Positions 8,501-16,435 of a DNA stretch of 64,000 nt are shown one piece after another; within the stretch, counting starts at the first letter, position 1, and each line of letters starts with the position of its first letter. The notes under the pieces are model-generated. The model was not told where the DNA came from. It did no database searches and saw nothing but the letters and a program-made list of their open reading frames with translations. The DNA comes from Rhodopseudomonas palustris (lineage in GTDB: Bacteria > Pseudomonadota > Alphaproteobacteria > Rhizobiales > Xanthobacteraceae), in NCBI RefSeq assembly GCF_003031265.1, contig NZ_CP019966.1:1178001-1242000 (forward strand), in the 5' to 3' direction. A program made the position numbers and the translations under genes.

Positions 8501-8776
8501 GTCGACTTCATTCGGCACTCTGGCGGCGCCGGCAAGACGTTGCGCGAGGTCGTGCTGCAGGCCGGCGCGGTCCGGTTCAAGCCGATCCTGCTCACCGCGC
8601 TCGCGGCGATGATCGGTGCGGCGACGATCCTGCTCGACCCGATCTTCCAGGGCTTGGCAATCTCGCTGCTGTTCGGCCTGGCGTCATCGACCCTGCTCAC
8701 GGTTCTGGTGATTCCGGCGATCTACATCGTGTTGCGCGACAAAACGCCAAATCCGCCGCCGGCCACGGCAAAGTGA
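5552..8776 (+). CDS. RND-family efflux pump permease
   Basis: A 1074-residue AcrB-type proton-driven exporter. It has a hydrophobic N-terminal helix, a large periplasmic porter domain, the membrane bundle including the TM4 motif GILVDDAIVVVENIARHW with its acidic proton-relay residues, a second porter domain, and the C-terminal bundle (AGIIVRNSILLVDFIRHSGG). Length is typical. The start is GTG 5552, overlapping the adaptor's stop. The substrate cannot be read from sequence. Because a persulfide-responsive repressor heads the operon, export of sulfur-stress metabolites or thiol-reactive compounds is a reasonable hypothesis. The divergence from classical AcrB fits the smaller HAE-like clade linked to such regulators. 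Confidence 0.93.
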   Translation: MNLGISGRLTKATIQSPLTPLFLLASLIAGLIALAAIPREEEPQISVPMVDIRINADGLRAPDAVELVTKPLEAIVKGIDGVEHVYSQTEDDRVMVTARFLVGTKAEDAILRVHEKIRANIGSIPVGIPEPLIVGRGINDVAVTVLTLSPKPEAAARWTDKDLYEVADKLRSELMKVDSIGLTYISGGGAQQIRVEPDPEKLSLYGVTLQQLVAKVKDANRSFLAGNVRDAGTMRSVSAGQTLMGIPDIGLLLVATRDNRPVYVKDVASVIIGPNIAEHRVWNDARDAGGQWDRVPAVTLALAKRAGANAVVVSHDIKARLATLQGSLIPKDVAVTITRDYGETANEKANELLFHLGLATISIVVLIAIAIGWREAIVTAVVIPTTILLTLFAANLMGYTINRVSLFALIFSIGILVDDAIVVVENIARHWGMKDGRPRLQATIEAVAEVGNPTVIATLTVVAALLPMLFVSGLMGPYMAPIPANASAAMLFSFFVAMMVAPWLMLKLAPKQGVSVAAHGEHDEGRLGRLYRRFASPIVASKRAAWIFLLGVGIATLMSMALFYTKSVTVKLLPFDNKSEIAVVLDLPEGATLEDTERTLFAAADIARGLPEITSVQTFAGTPAPFNFNGLVRHYYLRERPELGELQVNLKERGERSRASHDIALDLRKRLQTLKLPEGTSLKVVEVPPGPPVLSTLLAEIYGPDAATRRAVTAEVEKIFKQVPFIVDVDNSIGEPRPRLRLSIDQDRLEFFGVEQKDVYDTIQALFGGTSIGYSHRGEGRNPIAITVGLPKRDLEWNEALASTPVPANSLPGAKTVVELGQLVKATKEVGSPMIFRRDGRFADMVMAELAGKFEAPLYGMLDVDKLIESHDWGKLPKPAISLHGQPSDESKPTVLWDGEWEITWVTFRDMGAAFGAAILGIYVLVVAQFKSFKLPLVILTPIPLTLIGILIGHWLLGAPFTATSMIGFIALAGIIVRNSILLVDFIRHSGGAGKTLREVVLQAGAVRFKPILLTALAAMIGAATILLDPIFQGLAISLLFGLASSTLLTVLVIPAIYIVLRDKTPNPPPATAK

Positions 8777-8837
8777 TGGCACGGCGCTGCGATCCGGTGC
8801 ACAACAGGCGCGCTCAAAGCCTGAGGATTGGAACCTG

Positions 8838-9491
8838 ATGATGATCTCCCGACGGTCGGCCATGACGGCGGCGCTCGCTCTCGCTCCCGCGCTTGTTGCC
8901 GCCAAGGCCGGAGCGGCCCCGACCGCGCCGGACGCCGAGGATGTACTGTCGACCGACGCGGTGCTTTACGACGCCGAGATCCCGGTCGCCGGCAATCCGA
9001 AGGGTGACATCACCATCGTCGAATGGTCTGACTATCGCTGCCCGTATTGCAAGAAAGTGGCGCCGGACCTGATGAAGGTGGTCAAGGAGGATGGCAACAT
9101 CCGCCTGGTCTTGAAGGATTGGCCGATCTTTGGCGGCGTCTCGGTCGATGCCGCCAAGCTGGTGCTCGCTTCGAAGTACCAGGGCAAGTTTCTGCAGGCG
9201 CACGAAGCGCTGATCGGCGCGACCTCGAAGTTGACCGAGACCACGTTGAACGAGACGCTCAAGGCCGGCGGGATCGATGTCGATCGCGCCACCAAGGATC
9301 TCGACGCCAACCGCGCCACGATCGAGGCGATCCTCAAGCGCAATGACACCCAGGCCAAGGCGTTCGGCTTTCAAGGTACGCCGTCATTCATCGTCGGCCG
9401 CTTCCGCGTGCCCGGCGTGCTCGATGTCGCGCTGTTCAAGCAGGCGATCAAGGACGCCCGCGAAGCGGCGAAGAAGACCGACAAGAAGTAA
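8838..9491 (+). CDS. DsbA-family thiol:disulfide oxidoreductase, exported
   Basis: A 217-residue periplasmic thioredoxin-fold protein. The N-terminus MMISRRSAMTAALALAPALV looks like a twin-arginine or Sec signal with a cleavage region near residues 25-28. The active site CPYC is at residues 68-71 in YRCPYCKK, and the cis-proline loop is GTPSFIVG. It resembles the DsbA/ScsC-like Com1 group. The gene begins 61 bases after the pump on the same strand and is probably part of the same operon. In a sulfide-responsive operon, a periplasmic dithiol enzyme would protect or repair protein thiols; that role is inference. Confidence 0.88.
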   Translation: MMISRRSAMTAALALAPALVAAKAGAAPTAPDAEDVLSTDAVLYDAEIPVAGNPKGDITIVEWSDYRCPYCKKVAPDLMKVVKEDGNIRLVLKDWPIFGGVSVDAAKLVLASKYQGKFLQAHEALIGATSKLTETTLNETLKAGGIDVDRATKDLDANRATIEAILKRNDTQAKAFGFQGTPSFIVGRFRVPGVLDVALFKQAIKDAREAAKKTDKK

Positions 9492-9514
9492 TAGCTTCGT
9501 CAACGTTCCCTTCT

Positions 9515-9594
9515 CGTCATTGCGAGGAGCGAAGCGACGAAGCAATCCAAGCTGCGTCTGTGGCCTGGATTGCTTCGCTTCGCTCGCAATGACG
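9515..9594. repeat. Dispersed palindromic repeat, family R1
   Basis: An 80-bp inverted repeat starting CGTCATTGCGAGGAGCGAAG and ending in the complementary CTTCGCTCGCAATGACG. It is followed at once by a partial tandem copy of its right end (CTCGCAATAACGGAGAG, 9604-9620). Other members are at 14457-14492 (half), 14861-14942 and 62809-62893. Confidence 0.85.
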
Positions 9595-9717
9595 GAGAGT
9601 TCACTCGCAATAACGGAGAGAGGGCAGATTCAGTCGCCAATCTCGCCCGTTGCTTGATCTGAGTCATCTTCACAACCGCTGTGGGCGCGCTAAGCTGAGC
9701 CGTCGCATCGCAGCGGG

Positions 9718-10038
9718 ATGACGGTCATGCTCTGCATCCGCTTGGCGGCGTGTGCTGCCGTGATGATCAATGTGCTGGCGCTGGTACCGTGGGCTACCCC
9801 AGCACAGGCTGCGCCATGGCGCGCCGACGAGGGCAATACCCGCGGCTGGATGCTGATGTCGCCGCAGGAGCGGATCGAACATCAGGGACGGGTGCGCAGC
9901 TTCACCGACTACAATGCGTGCGAAGCCTATCGGGCGGAACATCACGCGCTGATGGTACAGCGGGCACGCGAGCGCGGGCTCGACCTGCCGCATGGCGGCC
10001 GCGACTTCTGTGACCATCTGAAGTCCGGGCGGGATTGA
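9718..10038 (+). CDS. Small exported Cys-containing protein of unknown function
   Basis: A 106-residue protein with a signal peptide (hydrophobic stretch to about residue 32, cleavage near AQA-AP) and a mature part with MSPQERIEHQGRVRSFTDYNACEAY. I recognise the MSP(Q/E)ER...C..Y...H pattern from small periplasmic proteins of proteobacteria but know no function. Two cysteines in the mature part (in YNACEAY and RDFCDHL) could form a disulfide or bind a metal. It lies five bases upstream of the ferric-reductase-like gene on the same strand, so the two are likely co-transcribed. ATG 9718 or 9727 could be the start. Confidence 0.7.
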   Translation: MTVMLCIRLAACAAVMINVLALVPWATPAQAAPWRADEGNTRGWMLMSPQERIEHQGRVRSFTDYNACEAYRAEHHALMVQRARERGLDLPHGGRDFCDHLKSGRD

Positions 10039-10042
10039 GGCC

Positions 10043-11305
10043 ATGGCAGCCGCTGCCGCAGCTGTGCGCCAGTGGTCGGTTCCGCTGCTGTCGTGCGTGG
10101 TGCCGGTGGGCTTTGCGGTCTGGGCGTTTCCCGAAGGTCTGCCGCCGATCCGCGCCGCCGGCATCGTCACCGGTTGGCTCGGCTGTGGTCTATTGCTGGT
10201 CAGCCTGCTGCTGATGCTGCGCGAGCCGCGATTAGCCGCCTGGCTCGGCGGCCTGGAGCGGATGTATCGCTGGCACCACGGCACCGGGCTCGCTGCTTAT
10301 TTGGTTCTGTTGCTCCATCCGCTGCTGCTCGCCGCCAACAACCTGCCGGCGGCGCGGGTCGCCTGGCAGACGCTGTCGCCGTTCACCGAGAGCTGGCCGG
10401 TATGGTCCGGCTGGCTTGGCTTGCTGCTGCTGATGGGCGGCCTCGTCACCACCTTCATCCGCAGCATTCGCTACGGCACTTGGCGCTGGCTGCACGCGCT
10501 ACTCGGCCTCGGCGTGCTGACCGGGCTGGTGCACCTGATCCTGCTCGGCATCGACGAGCCGGTACTGCCGATCCTCGCGGTCGCGGCAGCGATCCTCGGC
10601 TGGCGGCTGATCCGCGGGGATCTCGGCCTTGCCGCGCGGCCGTATGTCGTCACGTCGGCGCGGCCGTTGGCTGCGCGATCGGTCGAGGTCGTGCTGCGTC
10701 CACTCGGCGACCCGGCGATGGTGACGCCCGGCCAGTTCGTCCTGGCGGAATTCGGCAACGGCGCACGCTATCGCGGCTGCGGCGAATTCCATCCGTTTAC
10801 GGTCAGCACAATCGCGAACCGTGACGAGCTGCATCTCGCCATCAAGGCGCTCGGGGACTGCACCACCCGGATGCTGGCGATCGAGCCCGGCGTGGCCGCC
10901 CGCGTCATCGGAGGTTTCGGCGGCTTCGTCGATCCGCACGGAAAGGCACCGCAGTTCTGGGTGGCAGGTGGGATCGGTGTCACGCCGTTCGTGGCTTTGC
11001 TGAACGCCGGTCCGCTGCTGCATCCGACGCGGCTCCTGTATTTGTATCGCAGCGAAGCTGACGCGGCATTTCTGCCGGAGCTGCGCGCAACCGCAGCGTC
11101 GGATCCGAAGTTCACGCTCCACGCCGTTGAGACCGGCGACGATGTTCCCGATCTCGGCCCGCTGCTGCCGACTGCCGGCGAGTTGTCGCGCGCGGAGTGT
11201 TATTTGTGCGGACCGCCCGGTCTGGTCGCCGCATTGAAATCGGCGCTCGCGGCGCGCGGCGTCACCGCCCAGCATGTCCACTACGAGAATTTCGAGTTCA
11301 GATGA
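10043..11305 (+). CDS. Ferric-reductase-like transmembrane flavocytochrome
   Basis: A 420-residue membrane oxidoreductase. Residues about 1-195 form six or seven hydrophobic helices with heme-ligand candidate histidines in RWHHGTGLAAYLVLLLHPLL and LHALLGLGVLTGLVHLI. The C-terminal half is an FNR-type domain with the FAD motif HPFTVST, the nucleotide motif GGIGVTPFVALL and the late CGPPGLVAAL. It would move electrons from NAD(P)H through FAD and heme across the membrane, as in ferric reductases and NADPH oxidases. The ATG follows the small exported protein by four bases, and its stop overlaps the ATG of the cytochrome b5 gene, so the three act together. Confidence 0.88.
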   Translation: MAAAAAAVRQWSVPLLSCVVPVGFAVWAFPEGLPPIRAAGIVTGWLGCGLLLVSLLLMLREPRLAAWLGGLERMYRWHHGTGLAAYLVLLLHPLLLAANNLPAARVAWQTLSPFTESWPVWSGWLGLLLLMGGLVTTFIRSIRYGTWRWLHALLGLGVLTGLVHLILLGIDEPVLPILAVAAAILGWRLIRGDLGLAARPYVVTSARPLAARSVEVVLRPLGDPAMVTPGQFVLAEFGNGARYRGCGEFHPFTVSTIANRDELHLAIKALGDCTTRMLAIEPGVAARVIGGFGGFVDPHGKAPQFWVAGGIGVTPFVALLNAGPLLHPTRLLYLYRSEADAAFLPELRATAASDPKFTLHAVETGDDVPDLGPLLPTAGELSRAECYLCGPPGLVAALKSALAARGVTAQHVHYENFEFR

Positions 11306-11667
11306 TGCGCAAGCTGTTCTACGTCTCGACCGCCGCGTTTTGGATCGCCGTTGCCGGCTTCTGGATCGGCAACCTTTTAGTGCCCGGCACCGACACGAGT
11401 GCGACCGCTGCCGAGCGCGAGATCGGCTCGGCCGAGCTGGCCCGGCACGCTGTGCCGCAGGATTGCTGGATGGCGATTCGCGGCAACGTTTACGACATCA
11501 CGGCGTATCTGCCGGATCACCCATCGCGGCCGAGCATCATCGAGCCGTGGTGCGGCAAGGAAGCATCTGAGGCGTACGACACCAAGACCAAGGGACGGAA
11601 GCACTCGCCCGAAGCCGACGCGTTGCTGCCGAAGTACCGGATCGGACGGTTCGTCGGCGGAGGCTAG
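11302..11667 (+). CDS. Membrane-anchored cytochrome b5-like heme protein
   Basis: A 121-residue protein with an N-terminal membrane helix (about residues 4-27) and a cytochrome b5-like domain (CWMAIRGNVYDITAYLPDHP). The histidines in LPDHPSRPS and GRKHSPEAD stand where b5 domains place their two axial heme ligands. The start ATG 11302 overlaps the flavocytochrome stop (ATGA), a clear sign of coupling. It is a likely electron acceptor or donor for the upstream flavocytochrome on the periplasmic face. The extra cysteine in EPWCGKEA is unusual for b5 and could form a disulfide with the cysteine in PQDCWM. Confidence 0.85.
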   Translation: MMRKLFYVSTAAFWIAVAGFWIGNLLVPGTDTSATAAEREIGSAELARHAVPQDCWMAIRGNVYDITAYLPDHPSRPSIIEPWCGKEASEAYDTKTKGRKHSPEADALLPKYRIGRFVGGG

Positions 11668-11724
11668 AGCGGTTCTGTTTTTGATAGAATCGAGACCATG
11701 CTTCGGAGTGCTCACAACAGGCAC

Positions 11725-11832
11725 AACCTCATGGTGAGGAGGCGCGAAGCGCCGTCTCGAACCATGCGCCGCAGGCGATGTGGCTCCTCATCCTTCGAGA
11801 CGCCCGGCGATGCCGGGCTCCTCAGGATGAGG
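11725..11832. repeat. Dispersed repeat, family R4
   Basis: Two inverted modules: one around CTCATGGTGAGGAGGCGCGA (11728-11747), the other CCTCATCCTTCGAGACGCCC (11786-11805) closed by GGGCTCCTCAGGATGAGG. I recognise this pair as a repeat common in Bradyrhizobium and Rhodopseudomonas genomes. It fills the gap after the cytochrome b5 gene; no gene is seen between 11,668 and 11,988. Confidence 0.65.
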
Positions 11833-11936
11833 ATTTTGGACCCTTGGCAAGGGCTAAATCCGCTTCGATGAATCCATGAAGCGCTCTAGAGCGATGTCTT
11901 AGGGACATCAGACGCGGCTTGCATGGAGCACCGCGT

Positions 11937-11985
11937 AAAAAGACAGCTCCGGTTCTGATTGGACCAGAACCGGAGAGACTTTTTT
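11937..11985. terminator. Bidirectional Rho-independent terminator between cytochrome b5 gene and ccrM
   Basis: Stem CTCCGGTTCTG (11947-11957) and CAGAACCGGAG (11965-11975) around a 7-base loop, with a T-run (11980-11985) on the plus strand and an A-run (11937-11941) on the other side. It can therefore end transcription from both convergent genes. Confidence 0.88.
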
Positions 11986-11988
11986 GCC

Positions 11989-13138
<1,150 letters not shown>

Positions 13139-13499
13139 ATGTGACGCCGTCGGCGACGCGGGACCAACAAACCGACTAGCCACTACAATGACCCGTCAAA
13201 GTAAAAATCGACTTAATTGGATTGCAGTTTGGTGACCACGGAACGAACGGACGGAGGAACAGTTCTCTCTGCCGGCATGTCGATCGCGATGAACGCGTGC
13301 AAACGTTTACACCATCGGTGTTTACGCACGGCTTTGGCTGCCCGGACGCCGGCTGTGCGTTGTCCTCGCCGGTGTCAGGGCTGCGCACTAGGCAATATTT
13401 GCCGGGCGGGTTAATGCTAATTGTCGCCGATTTTTTCCGATCGGCTACACACGAGGACCGGCCCCGAATCGCCGGTGCGGCCAAACCGAGGACAGGCTG
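13139..13499. other. Intergenic region between ccrM and the zinc peptidase gene
   Basis: About 360 bases holding the divergent promoters. I see no convincing gene. There is one further GANTC (GAATC, 13466-13470) and AT-richer stretches around 13,195-13,220 and 13,410-13,430 that may be the promoters. No CtrA box with the full TTAA-N7-TTAA pattern is present. Confidence 0.5.
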
Positions 13500-14420
13500 A
13501 TGCGTTTCGATGACTTCCGTCGCAGCGACAATATCGATGACCGCCGGGATCAAGAGGGCGGCGGGGGTGGTGGTGGTGGATTCGGATTTCCGATGGGCGG
13601 CGGCGGCCTCGGCATCGGCACCATCGTGGTGCTGGGTATCGTCGGCTGGGCGCTGGGGATCGATCCGCGGCTGCTGATCAGCGGCGCCGAGATGATCTCG
13701 GAGACGACGCAGCATCATCAGGCCGACAGCCGGTCCGGCAAGCAGGGCGCGCCGACCGACGAGATGGGCAGCATGATCTCGGGTGTGCTGGGCGAAATCG
13801 ACGATCGCTGGACCGAAATCTTCAAGGCCAATGGCCAGACCTATGTCGGGCCGAAGATCGTCCTGTTCCGCGGCCGCACCAATGGCGGGCGCTGCGGCAT
13901 GGCGCAGGCGGCGATGGGACCGTTCTATTGTCCGCCGGACAAGCAGATTTTCATCGACACCTCGTTCTTCAAGCAGGTCGAGACCCGCTTCCGCGGCTGC
14001 TCCGGCTCGGCGTGCCAGTTCACCGCCGCCTACATCATCGCGCATGAGGCCGGCCATCACGTTCAAAACCTGCTGGGCATTCTGCCGAAGGTGACGCGGG
14101 CTCAGGAAGCTGCCGGCTCGCGGGCCGAAGCCAACGCTCTGCAGGTGCGCGTCGAACTGCAGGCCGACTGCTTGTCCGGCGTCTGGGTCAACCGCGAAAA
14201 GAAGAAGCGTCCCAACTTCATCGAGGACGGCGATATTGACGCCGCGCTCACCACCGCCGCCGCGATCGGCGACGACACGCTGCAGCGCCGCGCCGGCCGT
14301 GAAGTGGTGCCGGACTCGTTCACCCACGGCTCCGCCGAACAGCGCAAACGCTGGTTCATGACCGGCTATCAGCAGGGCACCGTCCAGGCCTGCAACACGT
14401 TTGGGGCGGAGCGGCTGTAA
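13500..14420 (+). CDS. YpfJ-type neutral zinc metallopeptidase
   Basis: A 306-residue membrane-anchored protein of the YpfJ family. A short N-terminal cytoplasmic part with a long glycine run (residues about 20-42) leads into one membrane helix (GIGTIVVLGIVGWALGI). A large domain then carries HEAGHH near residue 182, the HExxH-like zinc site, and ELQADCLSGVWV, which supplies the third ligand. Two cysteine pairs (GRCGMAQ..FYCPPD and FRGCSGSACQ) suggest an exported domain. ATG 13500 directly follows GGCTG spacing and gives the usual length. The cellular role of the family is unknown. Confidence 0.88.
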   Translation: MRFDDFRRSDNIDDRRDQEGGGGGGGGFGFPMGGGGLGIGTIVVLGIVGWALGIDPRLLISGAEMISETTQHHQADSRSGKQGAPTDEMGSMISGVLGEIDDRWTEIFKANGQTYVGPKIVLFRGRTNGGRCGMAQAAMGPFYCPPDKQIFIDTSFFKQVETRFRGCSGSACQFTAAYIIAHEAGHHVQNLLGILPKVTRAQEAAGSRAEANALQVRVELQADCLSGVWVNREKKKRPNFIEDGDIDAALTTAAAIGDDTLQRRAGREVVPDSFTHGSAEQRKRWFMTGYQQGTVQACNTFGAERL

Positions 14421-14538
14421 CAAGCGCTCCATAAGAAAGAGAGCGCCAACCAAGTCCCGTCATTGCGAGCCGAAGGCGAAGCAATCCAGGAGCCTCAAGC
14501 AAAACCCCGGCCGTTACTGCTCTGCTCGGGAGAGCGCT

Positions 14539-14820
14539 ATGAAGCAGCCCTACGTTTACATCGTCGCCAGCCGCAGAAACGGCACGCTGTATGTTGGGGT
14601 GACGAGCGATCTCCCGAAGCGGGCTTATGAACACCGGGAAGGCCTCGTCGACGGATTTACCAAGAAGTATGGCTGTCGCTTGCTGGTGTGGTACGAGCTT
14701 CACGAGACCATGCTCGAAGCGATCACACGCGAGAAGCAAATCAAGGCTGGCAATCGTGCCAAGAAGATTGCTTTGATCGAAGGCCTAAATCCGGATGGCA
14801 GGACCTTTTTGATAGGTTGA
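14539..14820 (+). CDS. GIY-YIG nuclease domain protein
   Basis: A 93-residue single-domain protein. PYVYIVASRRNGTLYVGVTS supplies the GIY and YIG elements (YVYI...LYVG), followed by the conserved Arg in LPKRAYEH and the catalytic Glu in TMLEAITREKQIK. This is the compact UvrC/SLX1-like subtype often annotated simply as GIY-YIG nuclease family. ATG 14539 follows GGGAGAG. The gene lies between inverted copies of repeat family R1 and has no evident operon partner. It could act on the repeats themselves, as the RAYT proteins act on REP sequences, but nothing in the protein proves this. Confidence 0.88.
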   Translation: MKQPYVYIVASRRNGTLYVGVTSDLPKRAYEHREGLVDGFTKKYGCRLLVWYELHETMLEAITREKQIKAGNRAKKIALIEGLNPDGRTFLIG

Positions 14821-14860
14821 TCTGATCGAAATCTGCAGATTGACTGCAACAGAGGCATCG

Positions 14861-14942
14861 GTCATTCGAGCGAAGCGAAGCAATCCAGGCGCTGTGCACC
14901 GAGCTTGTGGATTGCTTCGTCGCTTCGCTCCTCGCAATGACG
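14861..14942. repeat. Dispersed palindromic repeat, family R1
   Basis: A full palindrome of 82 bases: GTCATTCGAGCGAAGCGAAG at the left (one G missing from the usual CATTGCGAG) and GCTTCGCTCCTCGCAATGAC at the right. It ends 13 bases before the moaB start codon and so lies in its leader. Confidence 0.85.
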
Positions 14943-14955
14943 CAGGAATCTGACG

Positions 14956-15504
14956 ATGGCATCCGTCACCCAACCCAAAGCCTTCATTCCGCTCAACATC
15001 GCCGTTCTCACGGTGTCCGATACGCGCTCGCTCGATGACGACAAGTCGGGCGCCACGTTGGTCGAGCGGCTCAGCGGGGCAGGGCACAGGCTGGCGGCGC
15101 GTGAGATCGTCACCGACGACGTCGAGAAGATCCGCGCCATCATCCGCCGTTGGATTGCCGACGATGGCGTCGACGCGATTATCACCACCGGCGGTACCGG
15201 ATTCACCGGGCGCGATGTGACCCCGGAGGCGATCGAGCCGCTGTTTGAGAAGCGGATGGATGGGTTTTCGATTGCCTTTCACATGATCAGCTGGGGCAAG
15301 ATCGGCACCTCGACGATCCAGTCGCGCGCGACCGCGGGCGTTGCCGGCGCCACCTATATCTTCTGCCTGCCGGGTTCGCCTGGCGCCTGCCGCGATGGCT
15401 GGGATGGCATTTTGGCCGCGCAGCTCGATTATCGCACGCGCCCCTGCAACTTCGTCGAAATCATGCCGCGGCTCGACGAGCATCTGCGCCGCAGCAAGAG
15501 CTGA
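14956..15504 (+). CDS. moaB: Molybdenum cofactor biosynthesis protein MoaB
   Basis: A 182-residue MoaB/MogA-like molybdopterin adenylyltransferase. It carries TVSDTRSLDDDKSG near the N-terminus and the substrate loop TTGGTGFTGRDVTPEA at about residues 76-91, then the LPGSPGACRDGW region that binds the pterin. It attaches AMP to molybdopterin before molybdenum insertion. The length is typical. The ATG follows closely on an R1 repeat, so the promoter or leader may include the repeat. No other moa genes are adjacent. Confidence 0.92.
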   Translation: MASVTQPKAFIPLNIAVLTVSDTRSLDDDKSGATLVERLSGAGHRLAAREIVTDDVEKIRAIIRRWIADDGVDAIITTGGTGFTGRDVTPEAIEPLFEKRMDGFSIAFHMISWGKIGTSTIQSRATAGVAGATYIFCLPGSPGACRDGWDGILAAQLDYRTRPCNFVEIMPRLDEHLRRSKS

Positions 15505-15616
15505 CCCGCGCGCATCGGCATCCACCGTCGGCGTGCCTTGACAGCCGCGACGTGCCACGGAACCATCGCCTCCAATCATAAGGCGCAACAAGGCGCCGCG
15601 ACGATGGGAGGATGCT

Positions 15617-16435
15617 TTGGGCCAGATCGTTTCGATCGAGGCGCTTGCCGCGCAGATCCGCGACGGCATGATGGTGGCGGTGCCGTCCGACACCAGCGGC
15701 GTAGCGATGACGGCAACCGCCGCGATCATCGCCAACCGGCCGCGCAATCTGCATCTCGTCTGTATCCCGATCAGCGGCCTGCAGGCCGATATTCTGATTG
15801 GTGAAGGCCTGGTCGGCACGGTCGAGACCAGTGCGATCTCGCTTGGCGAAGCCGGCGGCGCGCCGCGGTTCGCCGAAGGCATCCGCAGCAGCGCGTTTGT
15901 AATGAAGGACGCGACCTGCCCGGCGATCCTCGCCGGCCTCGTCGCCGGTCAGAAGGGCGTGCCGTTCATGCCGATCCGCGGCATCATCGGCAGCGATATT
16001 CTGAGCGCGCGCGACGACTGGAAGGTGATCGACAATCCCTACGCGCCGGACGATCCGATCGTGGTGGTGCCGGCGATCCGCCCGGATGTCGCGCTGTTCC
16101 ACGCGCCCGAAGCCGACCGGTTCGGTAACGTCCGGATCGGCCGGCAGACCGAACTCGCCGCGATGGCCTATGCGGCCAAGACCACACTTGTGACGGTCGA
16201 GCGTATCGTCGAGACTTCGCTGCTGGCGGACGAGAACGCCGCCGCCGGCGTGCTGCCGGCGCTGTATGTCAGTGCGATCGCCGAGGCCAAGAATGGTGCG
16301 TGGCCGCTCAGCCTCGCCGGCGAATACAATACCGACACCGCCGAGGTCGCGCGCTACGCCAAGATGGCGCGCTCGGCTGACGGCTTCGCCGCCTACATGC
16401 AGGGCTTCGCCCGGAAGTTCGAGGCGGTGGCATGA
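15617..16435 (+). CDS. CoA-transferase family I, alpha subunit
   Basis: A 272-residue protein with the alpha-subunit fold of family I CoA-transferases (glutaconate, 3-oxoacid and IpdA-like types). It has an N-terminal DGMMVAVPSDTSG loop and the mid-protein motif FHAPEADRFGNVRIG. The start is TTG 15617 behind GGGAGG; no ATG fits the ribosome-binding site. Its stop overlaps the ATG of the beta subunit gene. The specificity cannot be assigned. An acid CoA transfer or, as in IpdAB, a ring-opening hydrolase reaction are both possible. Confidence 0.82.
   Translation: MGQIVSIEALAAQIRDGMMVAVPSDTSGVAMTATAAIIANRPRNLHLVCIPISGLQADILIGEGLVGTVETSAISLGEAGGAPRFAEGIRSSAFVMKDATCPAILAGLVAGQKGVPFMPIRGIIGSDILSARDDWKVIDNPYAPDDPIVVVPAIRPDVALFHAPEADRFGNVRIGRQTELAAMAYAAKTTLVTVERIVETSLLADENAAAGVLPALYVSAIAEAKNGAWPLSLAGEYNTDTAEVARYAKMARSADGFAAYMQGFARKFEAVA

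Larger units (their letters stand above)
14457..14942. mobile_element. Candidate nuclease-carrying repeat unit: GIY-YIG gene between R1 palindromes
   Basis: A unit of about 485 bp. The left edge is a single R1 arm (14457-14492, CGTCATTGCGAGCCGAAGGC...GAAGCAATCCAG). The right edge is a full R1 palindrome (14861-14942) whose outer end, CTCGCAATGACG, is the inverse of the left edge. The only gene inside is the GIY-YIG nuclease. It separates the zinc peptidase gene from moaB. Mobility is inferred from this arrangement and from the parallel DUF559 unit at 34059-34532. Confidence 0.5.

Noticed and set aside
9654..9667. TTGATCTGAGTCAT before the small exported protein gene as a second FixK/FNR site.
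   Set aside because: The left half is perfect but the right half (GTCAT) departs from ATCAA at several positions, so it cannot be separated from chance.
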